Positions 26,521 through 35,537 of a DNA stretch of 64,000 nt are shown here, in pieces (the stretch's first letter is position 1; each line of letters opens with the position of its first letter). The DNA lies in contig NZ_LRFG02000001.1 of NCBI RefSeq assembly GCF_001641755.2, forward strand, positions 496,001-560,000, written 5' to 3'. A program made the translations under genes and the position numbers. Under the pieces are notes generated by a model. It made no database searches. It saw only the letters and a list, made by a program, of their open reading frames with translations, and was not told where the DNA came from. Source of the DNA: Microbulbifer flavimaris. GTDB lineage: Bacteria > Pseudomonadota > Gammaproteobacteria > Pseudomonadales > Cellvibrionaceae.

Positions 26521-28455
26521 GTGAGTGCGTTGATGACGGAATGTAAGATTGTACTGGTCACTGCTGAACCCAAGTTTGGTGCCCGCTGGGTGTCGGAATT
26601 GGGCCTGGTGGCAGAGAGTGACCACGACTCCCCGGTACGGCTGTCTTTTTCCCATACCGGGTTGGGGGAGCTGGAGGATTTTCTCGGTCGCGGTGAGACA
26701 CAGATTGTCGCCCTGGACGATGGCAGCCTCGGGGCCGAGACCCTGACAGAGGCCTACGCCACCCTGCGTCGCTGGCGTGCGGAGATCGACTGTGTTTTGT
26801 TGACTGCTGATGGCAGTTCGGCCAGCGAAAGGGAATACGAAAGCGTTATTTCCCGCAGCGAATCCAACTACGGTGTGGTGTACCGCACCCTGCGGCGCAT
26901 CTTGCTCGAGCGCGTCGCTACACCGTTTGCCGACGCCCTGCGGGAGTATGTCTACGCGGCGCGGGACTCCTGGCACACGCCGGGTCATTCCAGCGGTGAC
27001 AGCCTCAGCTCCAGCCCCTGGGTGGTGGATTTTTACCGTTTTATGGGCGAGCACATTTTCAACACGGATCTGTCTGTGAGCGTGAAAATGCTTGACTCCC
27101 TGATGGACCCCATCAGTGTGATTCGGCAGTCCCAGCAACTGACAGCCAAAACCTTTGGTGCCGCACACAGTTATTTCGTCACCAACGGCACGTCTACCTC
27201 CAACAAGATCGTCCTGCAACACCTGCTGCGCAGTGGTGACCGGGTGATCGTGGATCGGAACTGCCACAAATCCGTTCACCATGCGATGATCATGAGCGGT
27301 GCGCTGCCGGTGTACCTGGAGTCCTCGGTCAACCAGCATTACGGCATCTACGGGCCTGTTTCCAAGGCGAAAATTTTCGATGCCATTGATCGCAATCCGT
27401 CGGCGCGCCTGCTGGTCCTCACTTCGTGCACATACGACGGCCTGCGCTACGACTTGAAGCCGATTATCGACTACGCCCACGACCACGGTGTCTACGTGCT
27501 GATCGATGAGGCCTGGTATGCCCACGGACGATTCCACCCGGAGCTACGCCCCACCGCCGTGGAATGCGGTGCTGACTTTGTTACCCAGTCCACCCACAAG
27601 ATGCTGTCTGCTTTCTCCCAGGCGAGCATGATCCACGTGGGTGACAGCGTAAAAGATTTTGATGCGGCGGGTTTCCGCGAAGACATCAATATGCATACCT
27701 CCACCAGCCCGCAATACGGGATGATCGCGAGCCTCGATGTGGCCCGCAAGCAGATGAGTATCGAGGGCTTTGAGGTGATGAGCCGGACCCTTGCGTTTGC
27801 CGAGGACATCCGCCAGTTCGTGCGTGAATCCACCCGCTTTGGCAGTCTCGCTGTTGAGGATCTCTGCAGCGAGGAGGTTGCCGGCGATGGCATCCTGCTG
27901 GATCCCACCAAGGTAACCATCGACGTGGGTTGCGCCGGGGTTTCAGCTCCCCACGCCCAGCAGGTGCTGTTCAGCAAGTACGGGATTCAGGTGGAGAAGA
28001 ACACCCACAATACCCTGTCTTTCCTGGTCACCATCGGTACCACCGAGAGCAAGGTACTGCGCCTCAAGGAAGCGCTGCGGCGGCTGTCGGAGGATTGCCT
28101 GGAGTCGGCGACGGCTGACAGCGGCCAGTCCCTGCCGGCGCTGAGCGCCATCCGCGTTCTGCCGCGGGCCGCCTATTACGCCCGGGGCGAAAAACTGGCT
28201 CTGGCTGGTGAAGACGCGGCCGCGCTACAAGGCCGTATCGCCTGTGACGAGATCGTGCCCTATCCTCCGGGCATTCCGCTGCTGGTGCCGGGGCAGGAGA
28301 TCACCGGGGAGATCCTCGATGCGATTCGTTCCTACGTGGAGGATCGGGATGATCTGGAGATGCACGGCCTGCGTTCAGTGAATGGCGTCCCTGCGATTCG
28401 TGTGATGTGCACTGATGAGGTAGAAGCCGGGATTCGCGAACTGGAAGCCCTGTAA
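26521..28455 (+). CDS. Orn/Lys/Arg-type PLP decarboxylase
   Basis: 644 residues, fold-I (aspartate aminotransferase fold) decarboxylase: an N-terminal wing-like region of about 125 residues, then the PLP domain from RDSWHTPGHSSGD. The PLP lysine is K360 in QSTHKMLSAFSQAS, preceded by DEAWYAHGRFHP. The family decarboxylates Lys, Arg or Orn. In a murein island the diamino acid on offer is meso-DAP or, from some prey walls, Lys or Orn, so the enzyme is a candidate for disposing of the third stem-peptide residue. Start is GTG 26521, or ATG 26533. It seems coupled to the NhaC-type transporter. Confidence 0.87.
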   Translation: MSALMTECKIVLVTAEPKFGARWVSELGLVAESDHDSPVRLSFSHTGLGELEDFLGRGETQIVALDDGSLGAETLTEAYATLRRWRAEIDCVLLTADGSSASEREYESVISRSESNYGVVYRTLRRILLERVATPFADALREYVYAARDSWHTPGHSSGDSLSSSPWVVDFYRFMGEHIFNTDLSVSVKMLDSLMDPISVIRQSQQLTAKTFGAAHSYFVTNGTSTSNKIVLQHLLRSGDRVIVDRNCHKSVHHAMIMSGALPVYLESSVNQHYGIYGPVSKAKIFDAIDRNPSARLLVLTSCTYDGLRYDLKPIIDYAHDHGVYVLIDEAWYAHGRFHPELRPTAVECGADFVTQSTHKMLSAFSQASMIHVGDSVKDFDAAGFREDINMHTSTSPQYGMIASLDVARKQMSIEGFEVMSRTLAFAEDIRQFVRESTRFGSLAVEDLCSEEVAGDGILLDPTKVTIDVGCAGVSAPHAQQVLFSKYGIQVEKNTHNTLSFLVTIGTTESKVLRLKEALRRLSEDCLESATADSGQSLPALSAIRVLPRAAYYARGEKLALAGEDAAALQGRIACDEIVPYPPGIPLLVPGQEITGEILDAIRSYVEDRDDLEMHGLRSVNGVPAIRVMCTDEVEAGIRELEAL

Positions 28456-28522
28456 AGATTTTCTGACACCAGAATAAAAAAGCCCGGCGTTCAGTCGGGC
28501 GAACGAGCCGGGAGACATCGCA

Positions 28523-29194
28523 ATGGATGCAAGACGAAGCTGGCTGGTGGCGCTGCTGATGCTCACTGCCTGTACCGCTGAAAACTCAGAGCCACCGGTG
28601 CGGATGGAAGCGGTAGCGGACCCGGCGATCCGTGTCGATATGAAGTATTTCAGCGGGGAAAACCTGGTCGGCGAGCCTCTTGACGGGTATGAATCCAATC
28701 GCTGCCTGTTGGCGCCGGAAGCTGCCAGCGCCCTGGAACTGGTGGCGAAAGATCTCTCTTCTCTAGGCCTCGGGCTGGTGGTGTTCGACTGCTACCGTCC
28801 ACAGCGGGCCGTCAATCATTTCGTGCGCTGGGCGGGCGAACCCGAGGACTTTTCCACCAAAGCGGCATTTTATCCGCGGGAGGAGAAGTCGCAGATGTTC
28901 GAGCGTGGTTATATCGCCGAGCGCTCCGGGCATAGCCGCGGCGCCACTGTGGACCTGGGGCTCTACCGGCTCGACGACGGTGAGCTTCTCGATATGGGTA
29001 CCGGCTTCGATTTCATGGACGAGCGTTCGGCTACCGAATTTCCGCTGGAAGATCACCGTGCGGTGCAAAACCGCCTCCTCCTTCGCGATGCAATGTCAGC
29101 TCATGGTTTCGTCAACTACGCCCAGGAGTGGTGGCATTACACCTTCAAGCCGGAACCCTGGCCCGAGCAATATTTCGATTTTCCTGTTCGCTAG
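28523..29194 (+). CDS. ddpX: D-Ala-D-Ala dipeptidase (VanX/DdpX type), lipoprotein
   Basis: 223 residues. Signal peptide with lipobox LTAC (Cys17). M15D zinc and catalytic residues are all visible: His137 and Asp144 in GHSRGATVDL, Glu202 and His205 in EWWHYTF, plus Arg92 in CYRPQ. It hydrolyses D-Ala-D-Ala freed from pentapeptide stems. The neighbours, none of them vancomycin-resistance genes, point to nutrition rather than resistance. Its D-Ala product would feed the alanine racemase of the island. Confidence 0.92.
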   Translation: MDARRSWLVALLMLTACTAENSEPPVRMEAVADPAIRVDMKYFSGENLVGEPLDGYESNRCLLAPEAASALELVAKDLSSLGLGLVVFDCYRPQRAVNHFVRWAGEPEDFSTKAAFYPREEKSQMFERGYIAERSGHSRGATVDLGLYRLDDGELLDMGTGFDFMDERSATEFPLEDHRAVQNRLLLRDAMSAHGFVNYAQEWWHYTFKPEPWPEQYFDFPVR

Positions 29195-29247
29195 GCGTTA
29201 GGCGTCGCGATCCAACCCATCAATTACACTAAAAAGACAGCGCTATC

Positions 29248-30441
29248 ATGAACACTTTTACTCTTCGCGCCCTTTTTTCCCCCATCGTGGCGTTGCTATG
29301 CCTGCTGCCGCTGTCCGGCTGCAGTGAAGACCAACCCGCGGAGATTCTGAACGGCGCAGAGCAGTCGCAGCGCTATCTGCCCCTGCTCGACCAGCAGAAG
29401 GTAGGTCTGGTGGTCAATCAGACCTCGCGGGTGAAGCAACAGCATCTGGTGGATTTTCTCGGTGATGCCGGAGTGGATATCGTCAGGATTTTTGCCCTGG
29501 AACACGGTATTCGCGGGGATGTGGAGAATGGGGGAAAGGTGGCGGATGGGGTAGACGCGCCCACCGGCCTGCCGATCGTATCTCTTTACGGCGGGCAGTA
29601 CGCGCCCTCACAGGAAAGTGTCGCCGATCTGGACTGGCTGCTGTTTGATATCCAGGACGTGGGTGTGCGCTTTTACACCTATATCAGTTCGCTCCATTAC
29701 CTGATGCAGGCCTGCGCCGATTACGATGTACCACTGATGGTGTTGGATCGCCCCAATCCTAATGGCGACTACATCGATGGCCCGGTGCTGGAACCGGAAT
29801 TTCGCAGTTTCGTTGGCATGCATCCAATTCCCCTGGTGCACGGCATGACGGTGGGCGAGCTGGCCCAGATGATCAATGGTGAGGGCTGGCTGGAAGAGGG
29901 TGCCCAGTGTGAGCTGACCGTGGTGCCAGTGGCCAATTACCGCAAGAGCGACCCCTACTCGCTGCCGGTGAAGCCGTCGCCAAACCTGCCCAATGACCTG
30001 TCCATTCGACTGTATCCGTCCCTGGCCCTGTTCGAGGGAACGACCGTGAGTATCGGCCGGGGAACGGCTTTCCCTTTCCAGGTGGTGGGACATCCGGCCG
30101 ATGAAAAGGGCAGTTTTCAATTTACTCCGCAGCCCATTCCCGGTGCCAGCGAAAACCCGAAGCATCGCGGAACGCTGGTCAAAGGTGACGACCTGCGGGC
30201 GCTGGAAGCCCAGCCGCGCTTTTCCCTGCAGTACCTGCTGGATTGGTCTGAGCGGACTGGTGAACCGACAGAGGAGTTTTTCTCCCGTGCGGCATTCTTC
30301 GACAAGCTGGCCGGCACTGATCGCCTGCGCGAGGCAATAATGGCCGGGCAGGGCGAAGAGGAGATCCGCCGCGGTTGGCAGGCAGAGCACCAGGCGTTTT
30401 TGGAGCAGCGCCAACCCTACCTGCTCTATCCGGAGGGTTGA
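29248..30441 (+). CDS. namZ: Exo-beta-N-acetylmuramidase NamZ (DUF1343, YbbC-like), lipoprotein
   Basis: 397 residues with a signal peptide and lipobox LSGC. The DUF1343 blocks GLVVNQTS, FALEHGIRGD, DTGLP-like APTGLPIVSLYG, DIQDVGVRFYTYISS and DRPNPNG are all present. Bacillus NamZ releases MurNAc from the non-reducing end of murein glycans, complementary to NagZ, which releases GlcNAc. Having both as lipoproteins means glycan strands can be taken fully to monosaccharides in the envelope. It is followed 3 bp later by a membrane acyltransferase-type gene. Confidence 0.92.
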   Translation: MNTFTLRALFSPIVALLCLLPLSGCSEDQPAEILNGAEQSQRYLPLLDQQKVGLVVNQTSRVKQQHLVDFLGDAGVDIVRIFALEHGIRGDVENGGKVADGVDAPTGLPIVSLYGGQYAPSQESVADLDWLLFDIQDVGVRFYTYISSLHYLMQACADYDVPLMVLDRPNPNGDYIDGPVLEPEFRSFVGMHPIPLVHGMTVGELAQMINGEGWLEEGAQCELTVVPVANYRKSDPYSLPVKPSPNLPNDLSIRLYPSLALFEGTTVSIGRGTAFPFQVVGHPADEKGSFQFTPQPIPGASENPKHRGTLVKGDDLRALEAQPRFSLQYLLDWSERTGEPTEEFFSRAAFFDKLAGTDRLREAIMAGQGEEEIRRGWQAEHQAFLEQRQPYLLYPEG

Positions 30442-30443
30442 GT

Positions 30444-31634
30444 ATGTTGCAGGGCCACAACGAGCATATCCTGTCTTTGAGCCCGCAGGGACGGTTGATG
30501 TCCGTCGACCTGCTGCGCGGCCTCGCCATCGCCGCCATGGTGCTGGTCAATAACCCCGGTAGCTGGTCTTATGTCTATGCGCCCATGGCGCACGCCGAGT
30601 GGCATGGCTGGACGCCCACGGACGTGATCTTCCCGCTGTTTTTGTTTGTCGTGGGTGTTTCGATGGTCCTGGCGAACGGTCGCCGTGAGCAGTTTCCCGC
30701 AGTGGGCTGGCAGCAGTGGTCCCGCGCCCTGAAATTATTTGGTCTGGGGTTGTTCCTTGCGATCTTTTTCTACAACTTTAGCGATCCTGCCTACGACTGG
30801 TTTGAAGACCGGCTCGCGGGCATCCGCTGGCTGGGCGTACTGCAGCGTATCGCACTGGTCTATATCTTCTGCTGCTATCTGGTTTCCTGGTTGTCCACCC
30901 GCGGTTTGATCGTGGCGGCGGTGCTCTGCACGCTGGTCCCGTGGTTGATGATGCTCTGGGTTCCCTACAGTGGTGACAGCGGCGAAGTTTTCCGCGGACA
31001 GTTGCTTTTTGGTAACCACTTTTCCGCCTGGCTGGATCACTGGCTGTTGGGCAGGGAGCACCTCTACTATCGCAGTGCCGAGCCTTTCCCGTTCGACCCG
31101 GAGGGTGTACTGACCACGCTGCTGGCGGTCTCTACCTGTTTGCTGGGTGTATTGGCGGGGCTGGCCTGGAAGGCCTGCGATGGCTCGACAGCCAGCAGGG
31201 TAAAGCTGTGCCAGGGTTGGCTTGCCGCCGGTGTCCTGCTGTTGGTGGTGGGGCAGCTCCTGCACCCCTGGGTACCGATCAACAAGGCACTGTGGTCGCC
31301 AAGCTTCGTCATGGTCACCGGTGGGGTTTCCCTGATCCTGCTGGCTACACTGTTCTATCTGGTGGATATTCGCGAGTTTCGCGGTCCGCTTGCGCCGCTG
31401 CTGGTCTTCGGCGTCAATGCCATTGCCTTGTTTATGCTGGCCGGTGTCGTTGGCCGGCTGCTGATCATGATTCCCGTCGGCGACACGACGTTGAAGGGAT
31501 GGCTGTTCAGCAGTGTGTTCCAGCCGTTATTCGGCAGCTATGGGGGCTCGCTGGCATTCTCGATCAGCTGCCTGGCATTGTTCTATCTGGTGATGTGGCA
31601 GATGTACCGCCGCAGGATAATCTGGAAGGTGTGA
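30444..31634 (+). CDS. Membrane acyltransferase of the HGSNAT/NagX (DUF5009) type
   Basis: 396 residues from ATG 30444, with about 10-11 membrane helices. The N-terminal RLMSVDLLRGLAIAAMVLVNNPGSW and WHGWTPTDVIFPLFLFVVGVSM are typical of the DUF5009/heparan-alpha-glucosaminide N-acetyltransferase family; bacterial members called NagX occur in GlcNAc-utilisation clusters. A role in transmembrane acetylation or transport of free amino sugars, such as GlcN released from de-N-acetylated murein, fits the position between namZ and the lactate oxidase genes but is unproven. The frame is open to 30375 but that part overlaps namZ. Confidence 0.85.
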   Translation: MLQGHNEHILSLSPQGRLMSVDLLRGLAIAAMVLVNNPGSWSYVYAPMAHAEWHGWTPTDVIFPLFLFVVGVSMVLANGRREQFPAVGWQQWSRALKLFGLGLFLAIFFYNFSDPAYDWFEDRLAGIRWLGVLQRIALVYIFCCYLVSWLSTRGLIVAAVLCTLVPWLMMLWVPYSGDSGEVFRGQLLFGNHFSAWLDHWLLGREHLYYRSAEPFPFDPEGVLTTLLAVSTCLLGVLAGLAWKACDGSTASRVKLCQGWLAAGVLLLVVGQLLHPWVPINKALWSPSFVMVTGGVSLILLATLFYLVDIREFRGPLAPLLVFGVNAIALFMLAGVVGRLLIMIPVGDTTLKGWLFSSVFQPLFGSYGGSLAFSISCLALFYLVMWQMYRRRIIWKV

Positions 31635-31638
31635 TCCG

Positions 31639-33063
31639 GTGTCTGCAGAAGCACTCTTGAGGGAGCTCCGCTCCCAACTTCCGTCGGAGCGCCTGCTGAC
31701 CGAGCGGGAGCAGATCGCCCCTTTCGAGTGTGACGCCTTGCCGGTTTACTGCGCCCGCCCGGTGGCGGTGGTGCTGGCCCAGAGCGAGGCGGATGTGGTT
31801 GCTGTTGCTGGCGCCTGCCACCGTCACCGAGTGCCCCTGGTTACCCGTGGTGCCGGCACTGGACTCTCTGCCGGTGCCAAGCCGATTGAGGCCGGGGTGC
31901 TTCTGGTGACCGCCGCCATGAACCGGATTCTCGAGCTGAACCAACACGCCATGACTGCGAGAGTGGAGCCGGGGGCTGTGAACCTGCAGGTTTCACGGGC
32001 TGCCGCGCCGCTGGGGCTCTATTACGCCCCGGATCCCTCGTCCCAGATTGCCTGCTCCATCGGAGGCAACGTGGCGGAGAACGCCGGCGGCGTGCACTGT
32101 CTCAAATACGGAGTGACCGTGCAGAATGTCGCTGCGTTGAGAGTCGTGACCAGCGAGGGGGAGGTGCTCAGTATCGGTAGCCAGTGCCTCGCCCAGCCCG
32201 GCTACGACTTGCTGGCTCTGTTGCACGGCTCCGAAGGTTGCCTCGGCATCATTACCGAGGTGACCGTCAAGCTCACCCCCCTGCCGGCAACCACGCGAAC
32301 CCTAATGGCTGACTTTGCCTGCGTGCGCGCGGCCTCCGACGCTGTGTCGGCCATCGTTCGTGCGGGGGTAATTCCCGCCGCTCTTGAAATGATGGACGCG
32401 CTGGCGATTTCGGCAACAGAGGCGTTTTGCCACGCGGGCTATGCGCTGGATGCGGCGGCGATACTGATCATCGACCTGGATGGTGATCCCCGCGAGGTGG
32501 AGGCGGAGCTCAAGCTGGTGGAGGGGGTTCTCGGAAGCTCAGGCGCAACCCGCGTGCAGCTTGCCGAGGATGATGCCCAGCGGGCACTCTGGTGGAAGGG
32601 GCGCAAGAGTGCCTTTCCCGCCATCGGTCGCCTGTCCCCGGACTATTACTGCATCGATGGTACTGTGCCGCGACACCGTATCGGCGATGTGCTTGAGGCG
32701 ATCCAGTCCTTTGCTGTTGATTACCAGTTGCGGGTCGCCAATGTCTTTCATGCCGGCGACGGCAACCTGCATCCCATTATCATGTTCGATGGCCGCGAAC
32801 CGGATGCTCTGGAGAGAGTGGAGGGGCTTGCGGCAGAGATTCTCGAGTACTGCATTGCCGTGGGCGGCAGTATTACCGGGGAGCACGGCGTCGGACTGGA
32901 AAAGATCAACCAGATGGCGGTGCAGTTCAGCGATGCAGAGATTGCCCAGTTTATTGCCGTCAAGGAGGCGCTGGATCCGGTCGGCCTGCTGAACCCCGAT
33001 AAACAGATTCCCGAGTTGGCTCGCTGTCAGGAATACCGCGCATTGAGGCACGCCCATGAGTGA
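31639..33063 (+). CDS. glcD: FAD-linked oxidase subunit GlcD-type, probable D-lactate dehydrogenase
   Basis: 474 residues, GTG start 4 bases after the previous stop. FAD-binding_4 domain (VTRGAGTGLSAGA, CSIGGNVAENAGGVHCLKYG) and the C-terminal FAD-oxidase domain with HAGDGNLHP and GEHGVGLEK. GlcD-type enzymes oxidise glycolate or D-lactate. With glcE and glcF following and murQ converging from the other side, D-lactate from the MurNAc lactyl ether is the likely substrate, giving pyruvate with electrons passed to the membrane quinone pool. Confidence 0.9.
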   Translation: MSAEALLRELRSQLPSERLLTEREQIAPFECDALPVYCARPVAVVLAQSEADVVAVAGACHRHRVPLVTRGAGTGLSAGAKPIEAGVLLVTAAMNRILELNQHAMTARVEPGAVNLQVSRAAAPLGLYYAPDPSSQIACSIGGNVAENAGGVHCLKYGVTVQNVAALRVVTSEGEVLSIGSQCLAQPGYDLLALLHGSEGCLGIITEVTVKLTPLPATTRTLMADFACVRAASDAVSAIVRAGVIPAALEMMDALAISATEAFCHAGYALDAAAILIIDLDGDPREVEAELKLVEGVLGSSGATRVQLAEDDAQRALWWKGRKSAFPAIGRLSPDYYCIDGTVPRHRIGDVLEAIQSFAVDYQLRVANVFHAGDGNLHPIIMFDGREPDALERVEGLAAEILEYCIAVGGSITGEHGVGLEKINQMAVQFSDAEIAQFIAVKEALDPVGLLNPDKQIPELARCQEYRALRHAHE

Positions 33064-34117
33064 TATCCCCGCTGAGCATGATCGCAGCGCCCGGCTGCAG
33101 GCGCAGGTGCAGGCAGCGCTGGCGGATCAAAGGCCGCTGGAGATTGTCGGCAGCGACAGCCGGTCTCTTCTCGGGCTGGCCCCTGACTCCGATGCAATCA
33201 GCGTTGGCGATCACCGCGGTGTCATCGACTACCAGTCGGACGAACTGGTGATTCGTGCCCGGGCCGGCACGCGGCTGGTCGACCTGGAGCATTTGCTCGC
33301 CAGTCACGGCCAGCGCTTCGCTGCCGAGATTCCTGCACCCAGCGCAGAAAGCACGCTGGGTGGGGCAATCGCCTGTGGCTGGGATGCGCCATCACGCTCG
33401 CTGGGCGTCTCTATACGCGACACCGTGCTCGGATGCCGGTTGATTAATGGTCGCGGTGAAATCGTCAATTTCGGCGGCCAGGTGATGAAGAATGTGGCCG
33501 GTTACGATCTCTCCAGGCTCCAGGTTGGCGCACTGGGGACGCTTGGTGTCATTCTCGATGTGGCACTGCGGCTGGCACCTTTGCCAGAAAGGCAGGTAAG
33601 CCGATCGTTTGCCGTTCCCGCCGATGCACTGGAAGACTGGTGGCTGCGTTGCAGGGAGCTGCGACCGTTGCTCAGTGCCAGCTGCTACCAGCAAGGCTAC
33701 CTGCACTTACACCTGAGCGGTCGCGCCGCTGCACTGGACGAGCTTCTGCCGACGCTGGGGGGCGAGGCGCTGGATTTCGACTGGGCAGCACTCAGGGATC
33801 TTCGCAGTGATTTTTTCTGCGCGGATCAACTGGCCTGCCTGTATCTGCCTGCGCAAACACCCGTTGAGATCACGCAGGGAGAGGCCCTGCTGGAATGGGA
33901 GGGCGCCCGGGTCTGGGTGCGGGATGGCAATCACGACGCGCTGCAGCGCGAGGCACAAGCGGCGGGAGGCTTTCTCCGGGTCCTGCGTGGCGACCCGGTT
34001 GCGCCGGCCGTCGCTGCACCACAGTGGCACCAGCGGCTTAAAGACGCCTTTGATCCCGAGGGCATTTTCAATTCCGCCATTTTCGGCAGCCACTTTGAAG
34101 GTGGGGGAGGGCGCTGA
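33056..34117 (+). CDS. glcE: FAD-binding oxidase subunit GlcE
   Basis: 353 residues. A shorter FAD-binding_4 protein with SAESTLGGAIACGWD, GQVMKNVAGYDLSRL and GALGTLGVI. GlcE is the second flavoprotein subunit of the GlcDEF complex. It overlaps glcD by 8 bp and its TGA overlaps the glcF ATG, so the three subunits are translationally coupled. The C-terminal half is weakly conserved, as usual. Confidence 0.9.
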   Translation: MSDIPAEHDRSARLQAQVQAALADQRPLEIVGSDSRSLLGLAPDSDAISVGDHRGVIDYQSDELVIRARAGTRLVDLEHLLASHGQRFAAEIPAPSAESTLGGAIACGWDAPSRSLGVSIRDTVLGCRLINGRGEIVNFGGQVMKNVAGYDLSRLQVGALGTLGVILDVALRLAPLPERQVSRSFAVPADALEDWWLRCRELRPLLSASCYQQGYLHLHLSGRAAALDELLPTLGGEALDFDWAALRDLRSDFFCADQLACLYLPAQTPVEITQGEALLEWEGARVWVRDGNHDALQREAQAAGGFLRVLRGDPVAPAVAAPQWHQRLKDAFDPEGIFNSAIFGSHFEGGGGR

Positions 34118-35409
34118 TGCAGGTCAGGATTATTGACGACTTGTTGCATCCGGGAGAGGCGAAGCGGGCCGAGGAAGTACTGAACGCCTGCGTTCACTGC
34201 GGCTTCTGTACCGCCACCTGTCCGACGTATTTACAGGCGGGCAATGAGCTCGATAGTCCCCGGGGGCGGATATACCTGATCAAGGAAATGCTGGAAACCG
34301 GCGAGGCCTCGCCGGTGACCCGCACCCACCTGGACCGCTGCCTGACGTGCCTCAGTTGTGAAACGACCTGTCCGTCCGGAGTGGAGTATCACAAGCTGGT
34401 TTCAGTGGGGCGTGCAACCAGCGAAAAGCTGGCACCGCGTGGCCCGCTGCAAAAAGGCCTGCGCTTTATCCTGCGCAGCCTGATGGTGACACCGGGGTTA
34501 TTCCGGGGGCTGATTGCCATGGGACGGCCGTTTGCCCCATTACTTCCCGACGCGCTGCGGCGAGTGTACTTTCCACCCCGGGCCAAGCTTAACCCGTCGG
34601 CGAAGACGATACCGCTCGCGGCAATATCCTCGGAAGCTGGTTCCGGCCGGGGCAAGGTATTACTGGTGCGGGGCTGCGTGCAGCCGGTGCTGCGACCGGA
34701 AACGGATGCGGCATTCGTGAGAATTCTGAATGCCCTGGGGGTGCCGGTGGAGGAGTCCACGGCGGCGCAATGTTGCGGGGCGGCCAGTTTCCATACCAGC
34801 GGCGAAGACCAGGCCAGGTCACTGGCCCGGAAACAGGTGGATTTCTGGTGGAAACGCCTCAGTGATGAACCGATTCGAGCAATCGTATCCACGGCCAGCG
34901 GTTGTGGTGTGCACCTCAAAGACTACGCCACAGTGCTGGCGGATGATCCGGATTATTGCCACAAGGCTGAGCAGATCGCATCCCTGATCAGGGACCCGGT
35001 TGAAATACTCGAGGAGGCGTTTGCGGAGCAATCGCTCCATATCCCCGGCAAAGCGCGCCAGAGTGACTTCGTATTTCACTGCCCCTGTACCCTTCAGCAC
35101 GGTCAGGGGCTGACCGGGCGCGTGGAGAGGCTCCTGACGAAGCTGGGGTTTGCCCTGCCCGCGATAGAAGACGCCCACCTCTGTTGCGGTTCCGCCGGCA
35201 CCTATTCGGTACTGCAGCCCGCCATGTCCCGGGATCTGCGTGCCGAGAAACTCCAGCGGCTGGAAGCTTCGAGCCCCGCAACCATTCTGACCGCCAATAT
35301 CGGCTGCCAGCTGCATTTGCAGGGGGGCACAGAGACGCCCGTCCGCCACTGGCTGGAAGTGGTCGCGGACCTGGTAGAAGAGGGTAGTGAGAACAAAAGC
35401 GGCCGCTAA
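34117..35409 (+). CDS. glcF: Iron-sulfur subunit GlcF of glycolate/D-lactate oxidase
   Basis: 430 residues. Two 4Fe-4S motifs near the N terminus, CVHCGFCTATCP and CLTCLSCETTCP, followed by two CCG domains (AQCCGAASFHT and HLCCGSAGTYS). This is the electron-transfer subunit that passes electrons from the flavin subunits to quinone at the inner membrane. It ends the plus-strand run that began with the beta-lactamase-fold gene and faces murQ tail to tail. Confidence 0.92.
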   Translation: MQVRIIDDLLHPGEAKRAEEVLNACVHCGFCTATCPTYLQAGNELDSPRGRIYLIKEMLETGEASPVTRTHLDRCLTCLSCETTCPSGVEYHKLVSVGRATSEKLAPRGPLQKGLRFILRSLMVTPGLFRGLIAMGRPFAPLLPDALRRVYFPPRAKLNPSAKTIPLAAISSEAGSGRGKVLLVRGCVQPVLRPETDAAFVRILNALGVPVEESTAAQCCGAASFHTSGEDQARSLARKQVDFWWKRLSDEPIRAIVSTASGCGVHLKDYATVLADDPDYCHKAEQIASLIRDPVEILEEAFAEQSLHIPGKARQSDFVFHCPCTLQHGQGLTGRVERLLTKLGFALPAIEDAHLCCGSAGTYSVLQPAMSRDLRAEKLQRLEASSPATILTANIGCQLHLQGGTETPVRHWLEVVADLVEEGSENKSGR

Positions 35410-35498
35410 GAGCTCAGGAGGTATGCGCCCAGGCAGGCGCTGTTGCTTCAGGGGGATGGTACGTCAAGACTGCATACGGTGAAGAGCAGAAACTGAAA

Positions 35499-35516
35499 CG
35501 GGGGCCTGGGCCCCCG
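35499..35516. terminator. GC-rich hairpin between glcF and murQ
   Basis: 8-bp stem CGGGGGCC/GGCCCCCG with a 2-nt loop between two convergent genes. It lacks a clear T-run in either direction, so it is only a probable terminator. Confidence 0.45.
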
Positions 35517-35537
35517 CAAAATGGATTCCTTTCCGGA

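Noticed and set aside
26380-27537. Long antisense frame opposite the decarboxylase
   Set aside because: The sense frame has a complete family signature, and the antisense protein has no signal or domain.
28482-28500. GCCCG/CGGGC hairpin after the decarboxylase gene
   Set aside because: The A-run precedes the stem, so a T-run exists only for the minus strand, where no gene ends; the plus side lacks T residues.
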